This document shows, in pieces, positions 1-7,027 of a stretch of DNA of 18,288 nt. Both the position numbers and the translations under genes were made by a program. The notes beneath the pieces were generated by a model. That model saw only the letters and a list, made by a program, of their open reading frames with translations, did no database searches and was not told the origin of the DNA. The stretch's first letter is position 1; each line of letters opens with the position of its first letter. This DNA comes from CAYMLQ01 sp964390795. GTDB taxonomy: Bacteria; Verrucomicrobiota; Kiritimatiellia; RFP12; UBA1067. The DNA lies in contig CAYMLQ010000079.1 in the NCBI GenBank assembly GCA_964390795.1, positions 1 through 18,288 on the forward strand, written 5' to 3'.

Positions 1-29
1 GCGGCGTCCTCTTTTTTTTAAACGGGAGC

Positions 30-58
30 TTGCATCTTCCCAGAGAATCCTTCATTAT
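30..58 (+). promoter_or_regulatory. Possible sigma70-type promoter of the small basic protein gene
   Basis: TTGCAT (30-35) and CATTAT (53-58) are separated by 17 bp and lie 45 bp upstream of the ATG at 103. The T-run at about 11-19 before it looks like the tail of an upstream gene's terminator, so a fresh promoter is expected here. The boxes match the consensus only moderately. Confidence 0.35.
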
Positions 59-102
59 ATGGCGCACTTTTTATCACAACGGAAAGATTCGGAGGATTTT
101 TT

Positions 103-489
103 ATGGGTTCAGGCCGTACATTACGCAAGCACTCTCACACCCGCCCGATCAAGACCCCGGGCGAGAAGCTTCGCCGCAACAAGGTGCAGCGCGCACGTCT
201 CGTGAAATTCGGCATGGACGCTGCCGTTGTCGCCAAGATGCAGCCGGAGGACGTACGCGTGCTCGTGCAGCGCCCTGTGACAGTGAAGAAGGCTTTGGCC
301 GCCAAGGCCGCCAAGGCTGCCGCTGTCGCGGATGGCACCGCCGCCGAACCGGCCAAGAAGGTTGCGAAAGCACCCAAAGCGCCGAAAGCGGTCGCTCCGG
401 CTAAAGAGCCCAAAGCCGCCAAAGCGCCCAAAGTGACGAAGGCGCCCAAAGCCGCCAAGGCACCCAAAGCAGCCAAGACGGCGGAATAA
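103..489 (+). CDS. Small basic protein with Lys/Ala/Pro-rich histone-H1-like tail
   Basis: This is a 128-residue, very basic protein. Residues 1-64 look like a small folded domain containing KTPGEKLRRNKVQRARLVKF and a hydrophobic stretch around VRVLVQRP. Residues 65-128 are almost only Lys, Ala and Pro, with repeated KAPKA and KAAKAPK motifs typical of H1-like, nucleic-acid-binding disordered tails. The start is supported by GGAGGA about 7 bases before the ATG. A strong terminator follows, so it is probably monocistronic. I do not recognise the N-terminal domain. A ribosome- or nucleoid-associated role is a guess from the charge. The tail codons form an imperfect DNA repeat, so its length may vary between strains. 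Confidence 0.85.
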   Translation: MGSGRTLRKHSHTRPIKTPGEKLRRNKVQRARLVKFGMDAAVVAKMQPEDVRVLVQRPVTVKKALAAKAAKAAAVADGTAAEPAKKVAKAPKAPKAVAPAKEPKAAKAPKVTKAPKAAKAPKAAKTAE

Positions 490-514
490 CGCCCGGTTGG
501 TTTAGCTTGACACT

Positions 515-550
515 ACGCGCCCCGTTAGCGACGGCGGCGCGTTTTTCGTT
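515..550 (+). terminator. Rho-independent terminator after the small basic protein gene
   Basis: ACGCGCC (515-521) pairs with GGCGCGT (536-542), and the stem is extended inside by CCGT (522-525) with ACGG (531-534) around a 5-base loop. A T-rich tail follows from 542, interrupted by CG. It lies 25 bases past the stop codon at 489. Confidence 0.85.
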
Positions 551-558
551 TTTCCCAA

Positions 559-843
559 ATGCGGGGCCACGCTCGACTTGCTCCCGCGGGCGGAAACGAG
601 TCAGCGAGCCAGACCGCCACACCCTCCAACACCCCCGGCATCGTGGGCGACAAGCCCATAGAGACCATCGGCGATGTCGGCAAGGCCGCCCTCACCTCCG
701 GAGCCTCGACCGTCCTCAAGCAGGCGGCCTCCGCCGCCGGCCTGACCGGCACCTCGGCGACCGCCGAAAAGGCCGTCGAAGCCGTCACCGGCTCCGGCTC
801 CGCCTGCGCCGACGGCGCGTGCGCCCTGCCTGCCGGCAAGTGA
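559..843 (+). CDS. Hypothetical 94-residue Ala/Gly/Thr-rich protein
   Basis: The frame has strong third-position G/C bias from about 600 to its stop and is followed by a textbook terminator, so it is probably coding. The C-terminal half is made of short amphipathic Ala/Thr/Ser-rich stretches and ends in a Cys pair (ACADGACALP), which suggests a secreted or envelope protein. The start is uncertain: the ATG at 559 has no Shine-Dalgarno sequence and sits only a few bases after the preceding terminator. A GTG at 640 is an alternative. The gene may have lost an N-terminal signal sequence. I do not recognise a family. Confidence 0.5.
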   Translation: MRGHARLAPAGGNESASQTATPSNTPGIVGDKPIETIGDVGKAALTSGASTVLKQAASAAGLTGTSATAEKAVEAVTGSGSACADGACALPAGK

Positions 844-869
844 CCGTTCAAGATAGCTCAAAATGATTC

Positions 870-907
870 GGCGGGCCGACCCGGTTTGGGTTGGCCCGCC
901 GTTTTTT
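870..907 (+). terminator. Strong rho-independent terminator
   Basis: A 13-bp stem (870-882 with 888-900, one G-U pair) with a 5-base loop is followed by GTTTTTT. It ends the + strand unit at 559-843 and separates it from the converging restriction-modification genes, whose last stop is at 955. Confidence 0.92.
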
Positions 908-954
908 CTGACACCGGGAAACGCTACGCCGGCACAGTTGCTACAGGCCGAAGC

Positions 955-1695
955 TTACCCAAGCCTTGCCGCTTCCGCCGCCACATGACCTGCAAGCGAG
1001 GTGACAAAGGTTTTCAGGCCGGTCATCGGAGAAAGCTCCGCGAACTCGCCCGTTTTCGCGGCCTCGCGCGGCGCGGTGATGACGCACGCCGTGGTGTAAA
1101 GCTGCTCCTGCACCAGTTTCTGACACAGCAGGTCGTAGCGCTTAAGGTACGACGCGCCTTTGAAATCCTCGAAGACGGGGAAATGCGGCGACGCGTCCCT
1201 GACGGGGCACCGCGACTTGGGCGCGTCCTCGACCATCATCAGCCAACCGACGAACGGCCGGGGCTGCTTGCCGAAGGCCTCTTCGCGATAGGCGGTCCAG
1301 AGGTCGTGCGCGGTGCCGATGGCCTCCTCGGTCCGGTTGTTGAAGTTGTTGCCGAAGGAAGGGCCGACGTGGCTCTTCAGCTCGATGGCGGCAATCAGCT
1401 CGCCCTTGTGGATCACCAGCAGATCCCAAAGTTTGGTGGGCCGGAAATATCCCGGAAGCGTCAGTACCGTGCGGTGCCTGTAAAACTCGGCGCGAGCCAG
1501 CCCGTTGGCCTTGATCAAATCGAGGATCAGCGCCATGAAGCCGTCCATGTTCTTTCCGGATGTCACGCCGGCGCGCTCGCCCTGGTCGGCCTTGCCGGAC
1601 TCCAATTGCTTCAGTTTGGCGGCTTCGCGGTTTCCCCAGAAGGCTTTCACGGCCTTGCGGGTTTTCTTCTCGTAGTCGGCAAGATCGAGTGCCAT
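955..1695 (-). CDS. Type II restriction endonuclease, PaeR7I/XhoI family
   Basis: This 246-residue protein looks full length and matches the PaeR7I/XhoI endonuclease family (Pfam XhoI) along its whole length, including the conserved stretches KADQGERAGVTSGKNMDGF (about 35-53), LTLPGYFRPTKLWDLLV, ELKSHVGPSFGNNFNNR, GTAHDLWTAYRE and KLVQEQLYT. Family members cut CTCGAG. D91 (KLWDLL) and E105-x-K107 (IELKS) are the likely PD-(D/E)xK catalytic residues; that assignment is mine. The ATG directly abuts the TAA of the methyltransferase gene, with GGAG inside that gene's last codons serving as ribosome site. Translation is therefore probably coupled, with methylase made first. No controller-protein gene is present. 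Confidence 0.95.
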   Translation of the reverse strand: MALDLADYEKKTRKAVKAFWGNREAAKLKQLESGKADQGERAGVTSGKNMDGFMALILDLIKANGLARAEFYRHRTVLTLPGYFRPTKLWDLLVIHKGELIAAIELKSHVGPSFGNNFNNRTEEAIGTAHDLWTAYREEAFGKQPRPFVGWLMMVEDAPKSRCPVRDASPHFPVFEDFKGASYLKRYDLLCQKLVQEQLYTTACVITAPREAAKTGEFAELSPMTGLKTFVTSLAGHVAAEAARLG

Positions 1696-3429
1696 TTATT
1701 CTCCATTTCCTTCAAGGGCGGATTGCTCTTCACGGGACAGCCCGTACAGCTTGGACACGGCGCGGTTGCAGGCCTGAAAATCCCGCCGTTTGGCGGCGCC
1801 CGCCAGCTCTTCGCGCAGCGCGGGGGGCACCTCGGCCCAGCGAGGCACGCGGATCCGCCGCAGATACTGCGCCTGAAACCGGAGGAACCCACCGTGCATC
1901 TTCGTCGAGTAGGTGGACACGAAGAGCCGGGTCAGGGCGGAAAGCAGGACGGCCTGCAACGCGCGCAAGTCCCACTCCGCCGACGTGACGTAGTAGAGGT
2001 TGTGGTGCGGATACAGGCGCCCCTCCTCAAACACGATATGGGCGTCGCCTTTGATGTCCGGAATCAGCAGCTTCTGCCGCTTGGCCAGGGCCGGCGTGAT
2101 CCGGTCGATCGTGCGATACCAATTCGAGGGCGACTTCTGGGCGCAGTGGCGTCCGGCGATGATGTCCTGCCGGGCTTCCAGATAGCGGCGCAGACGCGGG
2201 TACTCGTGCAGATCCACAAGGCCGCCGGTCTCCGTAAAAGGGTTGATGACGCCCAGGCCGAGCCACTGCACCTCGCCGGACGCGATATCCTTCGTCGTCA
2301 CCAGCGGCAGCTTGCGGTCCTGCTCGACGTCGAGGCCGTTGAAATCGCCGATGAAGGCCTTGTCCGCGCCGGTCGCCACGCCGATGCGCACCGTGCAGCC
2401 GGCCTCTTCCAGGCTCGGGAACTTCTTTTCAAGCCGCCGGATCAGCGCCATCGGCCCTGACGCCTCCAGCAGCCACGGCTCCGAGCCGTTGGTGACGTGG
2501 GACTGATCCCTCACTGGCCCCCGCTCCTGCGGCACCGCAAGCGCCCTCAACGACTCGGCCAAGGCTGTGAGAGATTCCTGATCAAGGGCCGGCCGATACG
2601 CGATGCGCGTCGGGCCGGGGGTCTCCCGGCTGATGATGGTGATTGCCGGGTAGGCGATCACATCGGAGTGAAAGGCCGGCGTGTTGACCATGTCGACGAA
2701 GATCTTGAGGTGGTACTGTTCGGCGACCAGGCTGCGGAGCGGGCCGCCGTAGCGGTTCTTCATCCAGCGGTCGGAACAGATGAAGCCCAAGTGGCCGCCC
2801 TGTGAAAGCACGGACAGCGAGCGCTCAATAAACGGGACGTAGAGGTCGGCCCGGTCATACATCGTCTGATAGCGGCGGCGATAGGCGGCCAGCAAAGGAG
2901 CTGGGATCAGCTCTTGCCGCACGTAGGGCGGGTTGCCGACCACGAAATCGAACGGGCCTTTCAGCGGGGCCATGAGGAAATCGCCCTGGCACAGCCACCG
3001 ATCAGCAAGGGCCTCGGCCGTCCCTGGGGTCAGCCCTTCGCGTTGCAGAAGAGCGACCACGGCCCCACGAGTAGAGAGAAAGGTGTCGCGGTGCAACTCG
3101 ACGGCAAGGATCGCGTTCCCGAGGGCCTCCAGCGCAGTGCCAGTCTCCCCTGCGGCCCGCCAGGCCGCAAGCAAGCGGCCGATGACCGGCAGCAAGAAAT
3201 CGCCGCCGCCGAACGAGGGCTCCAAGAGGCGCATCGTGTGGAGAGGCCGGTCAACCGTGTATCCGGCAAGATCAAGGATGAAGCGGACAACCGTCTGGCG
3301 CGTGAAGATCGCCCCGCGCTCTTCCATGCCGCCGCTGTTCGCGAGCAACTCGATAGCCGCTTGCACCTGATCCGAGCGGGTGAAGGGGCATGAGTCTACC
3401 CAATCGAAAACTGGTTGCCTGATGACCAA
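1696..3429 (-). CDS. Adenine-N6 DNA methyltransferase, partner of the PaeR7I/XhoI-type endonuclease
   Basis: This is a 577-residue class I methyltransferase. The AdoMet-binding motif I is EPSFGGGDF (about 70-78), motif II is around ELHRDTF (111-117), and the catalytic motif IV NPPY is at 166-169 within FDFVVGNPPYVRQE, as in adenine-N6 enzymes of the Eco57I/PaeR7I type. A long C-terminal target-recognition region follows. From its partner it should methylate the A in CTCGAG to protect host DNA. The start is TTG: an in-frame TAG lies two codons upstream, AGGAG sits 6 bases before it, and the next Met is at residue 35, leaving too little N-terminus. The gene precedes the endonuclease on the same transcript. 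Confidence 0.95.
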   Translation of the reverse strand: MVIRQPVFDWVDSCPFTRSDQVQAAIELLANSGGMEERGAIFTRQTVVRFILDLAGYTVDRPLHTMRLLEPSFGGGDFLLPVIGRLLAAWRAAGETGTALEALGNAILAVELHRDTFLSTRGAVVALLQREGLTPGTAEALADRWLCQGDFLMAPLKGPFDFVVGNPPYVRQELIPAPLLAAYRRRYQTMYDRADLYVPFIERSLSVLSQGGHLGFICSDRWMKNRYGGPLRSLVAEQYHLKIFVDMVNTPAFHSDVIAYPAITIISRETPGPTRIAYRPALDQESLTALAESLRALAVPQERGPVRDQSHVTNGSEPWLLEASGPMALIRRLEKKFPSLEEAGCTVRIGVATGADKAFIGDFNGLDVEQDRKLPLVTTKDIASGEVQWLGLGVINPFTETGGLVDLHEYPRLRRYLEARQDIIAGRHCAQKSPSNWYRTIDRITPALAKRQKLLIPDIKGDAHIVFEEGRLYPHHNLYYVTSAEWDLRALQAVLLSALTRLFVSTYSTKMHGGFLRFQAQYLRRIRVPRWAEVPPALREELAGAAKRRDFQACNRAVSKLYGLSREEQSALEGNGE

Positions 3430-3435
3430 AGTCTA

Positions 3436-3440
3436 CTCCT
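3436..3440 (-). promoter_or_regulatory. Ribosome binding site fixing the TTG start of the methyltransferase
   Basis: AGGAG on the - strand lies 6 bases before the TTG at 3429. With the in-frame TAG just upstream, it makes TTG the only well-placed start. Confidence 0.8.
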
Positions 3441-3647
3441 CACGTACAGAGCGTTTAGAACCGATGTAGCGTCCAATATCCAACCCGAGTTCGTTCTCCG
3501 TGGTCTGAACGCAACCATACTGAAGCCGGATGGGTTTTATGTCACAATTCACAGGTCATAAGGGTAGCAAGTCCGGTTCTCATGTTCAAGCGCTGCCGAA
3601 ACTCAGTTCCGCGCCCTTCAGGTCTCCGACAACGAACGACCTCCCCC

Positions 3648-4799
3648 CTACCGCGCCTTCTCCACGGCCGCCCGCAGTTCCTCCACGCGTTCCGCGTGAT
3701 CGTAGCGGGCCGCTGTCGCGTCCTCGGTCCATCCCCCAAGGCGTTTGGCCAGATCGTCAGACACCCCCGCCTCGCTCAACCGGGTGCGGAACGTATGCCT
3801 CCAACTGTGGAAGGTGTGTGTCTCGTCATCGACCTTGGCGGCCTTGAGCACGTCTGCAAAGGGCCCCGGCCCGCCTGTCAGGTGCGGACGCGGGTAGCAG
3901 GCCGCGTGCAGCGGCAGCACATGCTCGGGATTGAGAGACTTCATGCTCGACGTCGCTCCTGGCCTGCGCTGAAGTGTTTCCGGCTTATCCCTAACGGCCC
4001 ATGCCCTTGTGAGCGCCCCCTTGAGGGGTTCCACAAGCGGCAGAAGCACGTCGATATCGTGTTTGGCCGTCTTTGGCGGACGGTGCCGGATCACACCCTT
4101 CTCAAGGTCCACTTCTTTCCACGTGAGCCGCGCTACCGAACTGTAGCGCAGGCCGGTATGCCGCGCGATGAGAGACGCCAGGTGCCAATCAGCCGCACTC
4201 TTCTGAGCAGTCTCCAACACGGTTTTCTCCTGGTCACGCGTGAAGGGCTGCCCCCTCTCGCTGTCGTTTGCCTCCGGCCGTACCAGCGGCCAAGGGTTCT
4301 TCAAGTCGTCCCTGACCCTCCTCAGCGCCTCCCAAATTGTCCCCAGGTCGCCGAAGATGTTCCTACGCGTTTTCCCCTTCGTGCCGGTCGTGGCCAGCAT
4401 CAGGGCGAAGGCTGAGGCGACCTGACGGTCGACGGCCTCGACAACCGGCGCCGCCGGCCAGTTTTCCTTGGCCCATGTCGTGAAGCGATCCAATGAGTTC
4501 CTGCGCTTCCGGAACGTCTCCGGCGCGATGTTCTTCCCCGATACGGTCAGCCATTGGGAATAGGTCGCCCAGACTTCGCCCAGGGACAGCCCCTTCTTGT
4601 CCGTCCCGTAAATCGTATCAATCATGGATTTCAGTTTTTCGGCGGTCGACTTCTTCCCGAACGCCATCATGAAGGTCTGCTCCACGATGGCAGCCTTCTC
4701 CTTGTCCGCGGTCCCGGTGGAACGCCGCAAACGCTTACCATCAGGCTTCCAGATTTGGAACCACCAAAACTGACTTGTCGCGGGTTTATAGAGTGACAT
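3648..4799 (-). CDS. Tyrosine recombinase (phage/island-type integrase)
   Basis: This 383-residue protein looks complete. An N-terminal DNA-binding region (SQFWWFQIWKPDGKR start, SAM-like core domain about 72-165) precedes the catalytic domain. All catalytic residues are visible: R218 (HTGLRYSS), Lys in PPKTAKHD (K243 or K246), H331-x-x-R334 (HSWRHTF), W357 (GGW) and the nucleophile Y366 (ARYDHAE). The start has GGAGG 8 bases upstream and a good promoter. It sits 135 bp from the 3' end of tRNA-Ser(GCU), the usual place for an integrase that uses a tRNA 3' end as attachment site. The restriction-modification genes follow, so it probably brought them in. No excisionase gene is visible. Confidence 0.95.
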   Translation of the reverse strand: MSLYKPATSQFWWFQIWKPDGKRLRRSTGTADKEKAAIVEQTFMMAFGKKSTAEKLKSMIDTIYGTDKKGLSLGEVWATYSQWLTVSGKNIAPETFRKRRNSLDRFTTWAKENWPAAPVVEAVDRQVASAFALMLATTGTKGKTRRNIFGDLGTIWEALRRVRDDLKNPWPLVRPEANDSERGQPFTRDQEKTVLETAQKSAADWHLASLIARHTGLRYSSVARLTWKEVDLEKGVIRHRPPKTAKHDIDVLLPLVEPLKGALTRAWAVRDKPETLQRRPGATSSMKSLNPEHVLPLHAACYPRPHLTGGPGPFADVLKAAKVDDETHTFHSWRHTFRTRLSEAGVSDDLAKRLGGWTEDATAARYDHAERVEELRAAVEKAR

Positions 4800-4825
4800 G
4801 GCAAATTCCTCCCTATTGATTAAAT

Positions 4826-4854
4826 AGTTTAAACCTTTGCATTTTGCCTTTCAA
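4826..4854 (-). promoter_or_regulatory. Promoter of the integrase gene
   Basis: On the - strand TTGAAA (4849-4854) and TAAACT (4826-4831) are separated by exactly 17 bp, in a locally AT-rich stretch just ahead of the integrase ribosome site. Confidence 0.6.
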
Positions 4855-4879
4855 GCCATATCTTAGCCACACATTCCAT

Positions 4880-4924
4880 AAAAATAAAACCGCGTAACTT
4901 GTTGTATTACAACTGATTACGCGG
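4880..4924 (-). terminator. Intrinsic terminator downstream of tRNA-Ser
   Basis: On the - strand an 8-bp outer stem (4917-4924 with 4890-4897, ccgcgtaa/ttacgcgg) and an inner gttg/caac stem separated by mismatches are followed by a T-rich tail (TTTTATTTTTA). It begins 9 bases after the encoded CCA of the tRNA and separates the tRNA from the integrase promoter. It may have entered with the island. Confidence 0.75.
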
Positions 4925-4932
4925 CTTTAAAG

Positions 4933-5027
<95 letters not shown>

Positions 5028-5102
5028 ATGCACATTGGTTTAACGCTAAAGTGGAGGGCATAATACGCGAAAAACCCCTGCCGCTTCAAGCGTAAAGTTG
5101 GT

Positions 5103-5772
5103 CTATTTTTGGCGCAGCCACTTCTGGTCGAACTGGTCGTAGAACTGCGGGAAGACCCGGTGCGGCATCCCTATGCCGTGGCCGATCGCCTTGTCCTTCA
5201 CGCGCAGGGCGTTGTACCCCGAATACACCGCCGCGGGCGGGCAGGTCTCGTCGATGAAGCCGACCGACACCCGCACGGGGCAGGCGATGCGCGCCGCGAA
5301 GTGCGCCCCGTCGAAATACGGCGCGACCTTCACTGCGGCCGCCTTGTCCTCAGCCTTGACGCTCGTAGGCCGCGCCAAACACGCCGCGAACCTCTTTGTC
5401 CAGCTTGACCGTCGCCACGCACTTGAGGAACCCGGGCTCTCGCAACGTTCCCGCGCACGTTGCAGGATTGCCCTGGGCGAGATCGATCACCGCGTTGGCC
5501 ACCTGCTGCGTACCGAAATTGGTGAGCGCCACGCGAAGCTGTCCGGACGTGACCGGCCGCTTATCCGCCCCCAGCACGCAGACCGAGAACGTCGCGGTCT
5601 CGTTGCAGGCGTACACCGCGTTGGTGCGGTCCGACGTGATCTCCACCGACTGGGCCCGCGCCAACAGCGGTGCCAGCGCAAGACAACCGACTATTCGCCA
5701 GGCAGTGGCCGCAGCCAAAACGGGAAGGGTGGAATGCGGGAATGGTGAAACGTGTTTAGTTTCCCTGCTCAT
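5103..5772 (-). pseudogene. Acetylxylan esterase / cephalosporin-C deacetylase (CE7, AXE1 family), internally deleted
   Basis: Two overlapping reading frames carry the two ends of one gene. The first (5772-5350) encodes a signal peptide ending ALAPLLARA-Q and an Ig-like N-terminal domain up to EVRGVFGAAYE, then stops within a few codons. The second (ending at 5103) encodes the C-terminal part of the CE7 alpha/beta-hydrolase fold: PYFDGAHFAARIACPVRVSV, the Asp region GFIDETCPPAAVY and a late GIGMPH likely to hold the catalytic His. The middle, with the nucleophile Ser of the GxSxG elbow, is missing, and the frame shifts at about 5355-5380. GAGGA 9 bases ahead of the ATG and the 24-bp gap make it the last gene of operon B. 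It can hardly be active. Confidence 0.85.
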
Positions 5773-5796
5773 TTCTGTGTTTCCTCACTTTCGTTC

Positions 5797-6969
5797 TTAC
5801 TTTGAAAAAAACGACGTCGCATTCTGCGGCCGGATCTCCGTGAGCGTGCCCTTGTAGTGGCGCAGCGCGATCGGCTGGTACGGATACTTCGCGATCGCCG
5901 CCTCGTCGATGTCCACGCCGATGCCAAGCCGGTCGTTGATGTGCATGTAGCCGTCGCGCAGGGTGACCGACTCGTCGCAGATCTCGCTGCGGTACGGCAC
6001 GTCGCTGGCCATGGTCTCCAGCAGGTAGAAGCCCGGCTGCGAGGCGGCGAGCTGCAGGGTGGCGGCGTTCGCCACAGGCCCGCTCGGGTTGTGCGGGCAG
6101 AATGGGATGTGGTGCGTTTCCGCGATCGCCGCGATCTTGCGCAGCTCGGTGATGCCGCCCGCATGCGATACGTCGGGCTGCACGAAGTCCGCGCCGCGTA
6201 GCTCCAGCAGCGTGCGGAACTGCCACGTGCTGTACAGCCGCTCGCCGAACGAGAGCGGCACCTTCACGCGGCTGCGCAGGTCGGCCAGCGCCTCCATCGT
6301 GTCGGGGATGATGGGTTCCTCGAACCACAGGATGTTGAAGTCCTCTAGCGCGTTCGCGATGCGCAGCGCGGTCGGCAGGTCGAACCGCCCGTGCCCCTCG
6401 ATCAGGATCTCGGCCCGCCCGTCCACCGCCTCGAACACCTTCTCCACGCACTTGAGCGCCTTGCGGAACGCGAGCGGCTCCAGCTGGCGGTAGGCCGAGC
6501 CGAACGGGTCCCACTTGAGGCCCTTCCAGCCCGCCGTCTCCACCGCCTCCGCCGCCTTGGCGCCGAACTCCTCGGGCTCTTTCGCGCCCGCGAACCAGCC
6601 GTTCGCGTAGCACGGCACCTTGTCGCGCATCTTGCCGCCCAGCAGACGCCACACCGGCACGCCCAGGCTCTTGCCCAGAATGTCCCACAAGGCGATGTCG
6701 ACGGCGGAGATCGCGCTCATCAGCACCGGCCCGCCGCGCCAGTAGGCGTCGCGGTAGCAGTCGTGCCAGATCGCCTCGATGTCGCGCGGGTCTTTCCCAA
6801 TCAGGTCGCGCTCCAGCTCCAGAACCGCTTCCACGATCGTTTTCTCTTTGTACTCCAAGGTCGCCTCGCCGACTCCGTACAGCCCCGGCTCGTCGGTCAG
6901 CACCTTGACGAACACCCAGTTCGTCCGATACGCGTTACACACAAATGTCTTAATTCCAGTGATCTTCAT
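5797..6969 (-). CDS. Enolase-superfamily sugar-acid dehydratase or cycloisomerase (mandelate racemase / galactonate dehydratase type)
   Basis: This 390-residue protein has the MR/MLE capping domain (about 1-125) and a C-terminal barrel. Likely Mg2+ ligands are E191 (EGHGRF), E217 (WFEEPI) and E243 (GERL). H193, D266 (QPDVSHAGG) and H293 (CPHNPSGP) are candidate acid/base residues. The layout resembles galactonate dehydratase, where the first ligand motif is DFHGR; here Asp is replaced by Glu. I chose the ATG at 6969, which has GGGAG 8 bases upstream, over a TTG 15 bases earlier. Beside an agarase-like enzyme it could act on galactonate or on 3,6-anhydrogalactonate; the sequence alone does not decide. 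Cytoplasmic. Confidence 0.9.
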   Translation of the reverse strand: MKITGIKTFVCNAYRTNWVFVKVLTDEPGLYGVGEATLEYKEKTIVEAVLELERDLIGKDPRDIEAIWHDCYRDAYWRGGPVLMSAISAVDIALWDILGKSLGVPVWRLLGGKMRDKVPCYANGWFAGAKEPEEFGAKAAEAVETAGWKGLKWDPFGSAYRQLEPLAFRKALKCVEKVFEAVDGRAEILIEGHGRFDLPTALRIANALEDFNILWFEEPIIPDTMEALADLRSRVKVPLSFGERLYSTWQFRTLLELRGADFVQPDVSHAGGITELRKIAAIAETHHIPFCPHNPSGPVANAATLQLAASQPGFYLLETMASDVPYRSEICDESVTLRDGYMHINDRLGIGVDIDEAAIAKYPYQPIALRHYKGTLTEIRPQNATSFFSK

Positions 6970-6988
6970 ACGCTCAACTCCCAACTGC

Positions 6989-7027
6989 TAACTCCTAAAT
7001 CCTAACTCCTAAATCCTAACTTCTCCC
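6989..7027 (-). repeat. 14-bp tandem repeat ahead of the dehydratase gene
   Basis: The + strand unit taactcctaaatcc occurs at 6989-7002 and 7003-7016, then in part at 7017-7027. Degenerate units continue toward 6975. On the - strand, in which the genes are read, the repeat supplies several SD-like GGAG/AGGA motifs between the MFS stop (7027) and the dehydratase start (6969). Confidence 0.85.

Noticed and set aside
507..512. Perfect TTGACA box
   Set aside because: No -10 box lies 16-18 bp downstream; the sequence there is the terminator hairpin.
844..960. Left attachment site of the tRNA-Ser island
   Set aside because: I compared this stretch and 3430-3647 with the tRNA 3' end and saw no matching direct repeat.
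886..2460. Long open frame on the + strand opposite the restriction-modification genes
   Set aside because: It is the antisense shadow of high-GC coding DNA. The - strand frames match the PaeR7I/XhoI endonuclease and methyltransferase families; the + frame has no recognisable domain and begins inside a terminator.
3430..3647. Possible small gene or attP between integrase and methyltransferase
   Set aside because: The 218-bp gap holds no frame with coding bias or ribosome site and no clear promoter boxes; only the ribosome site at 3436-3440 is supported.
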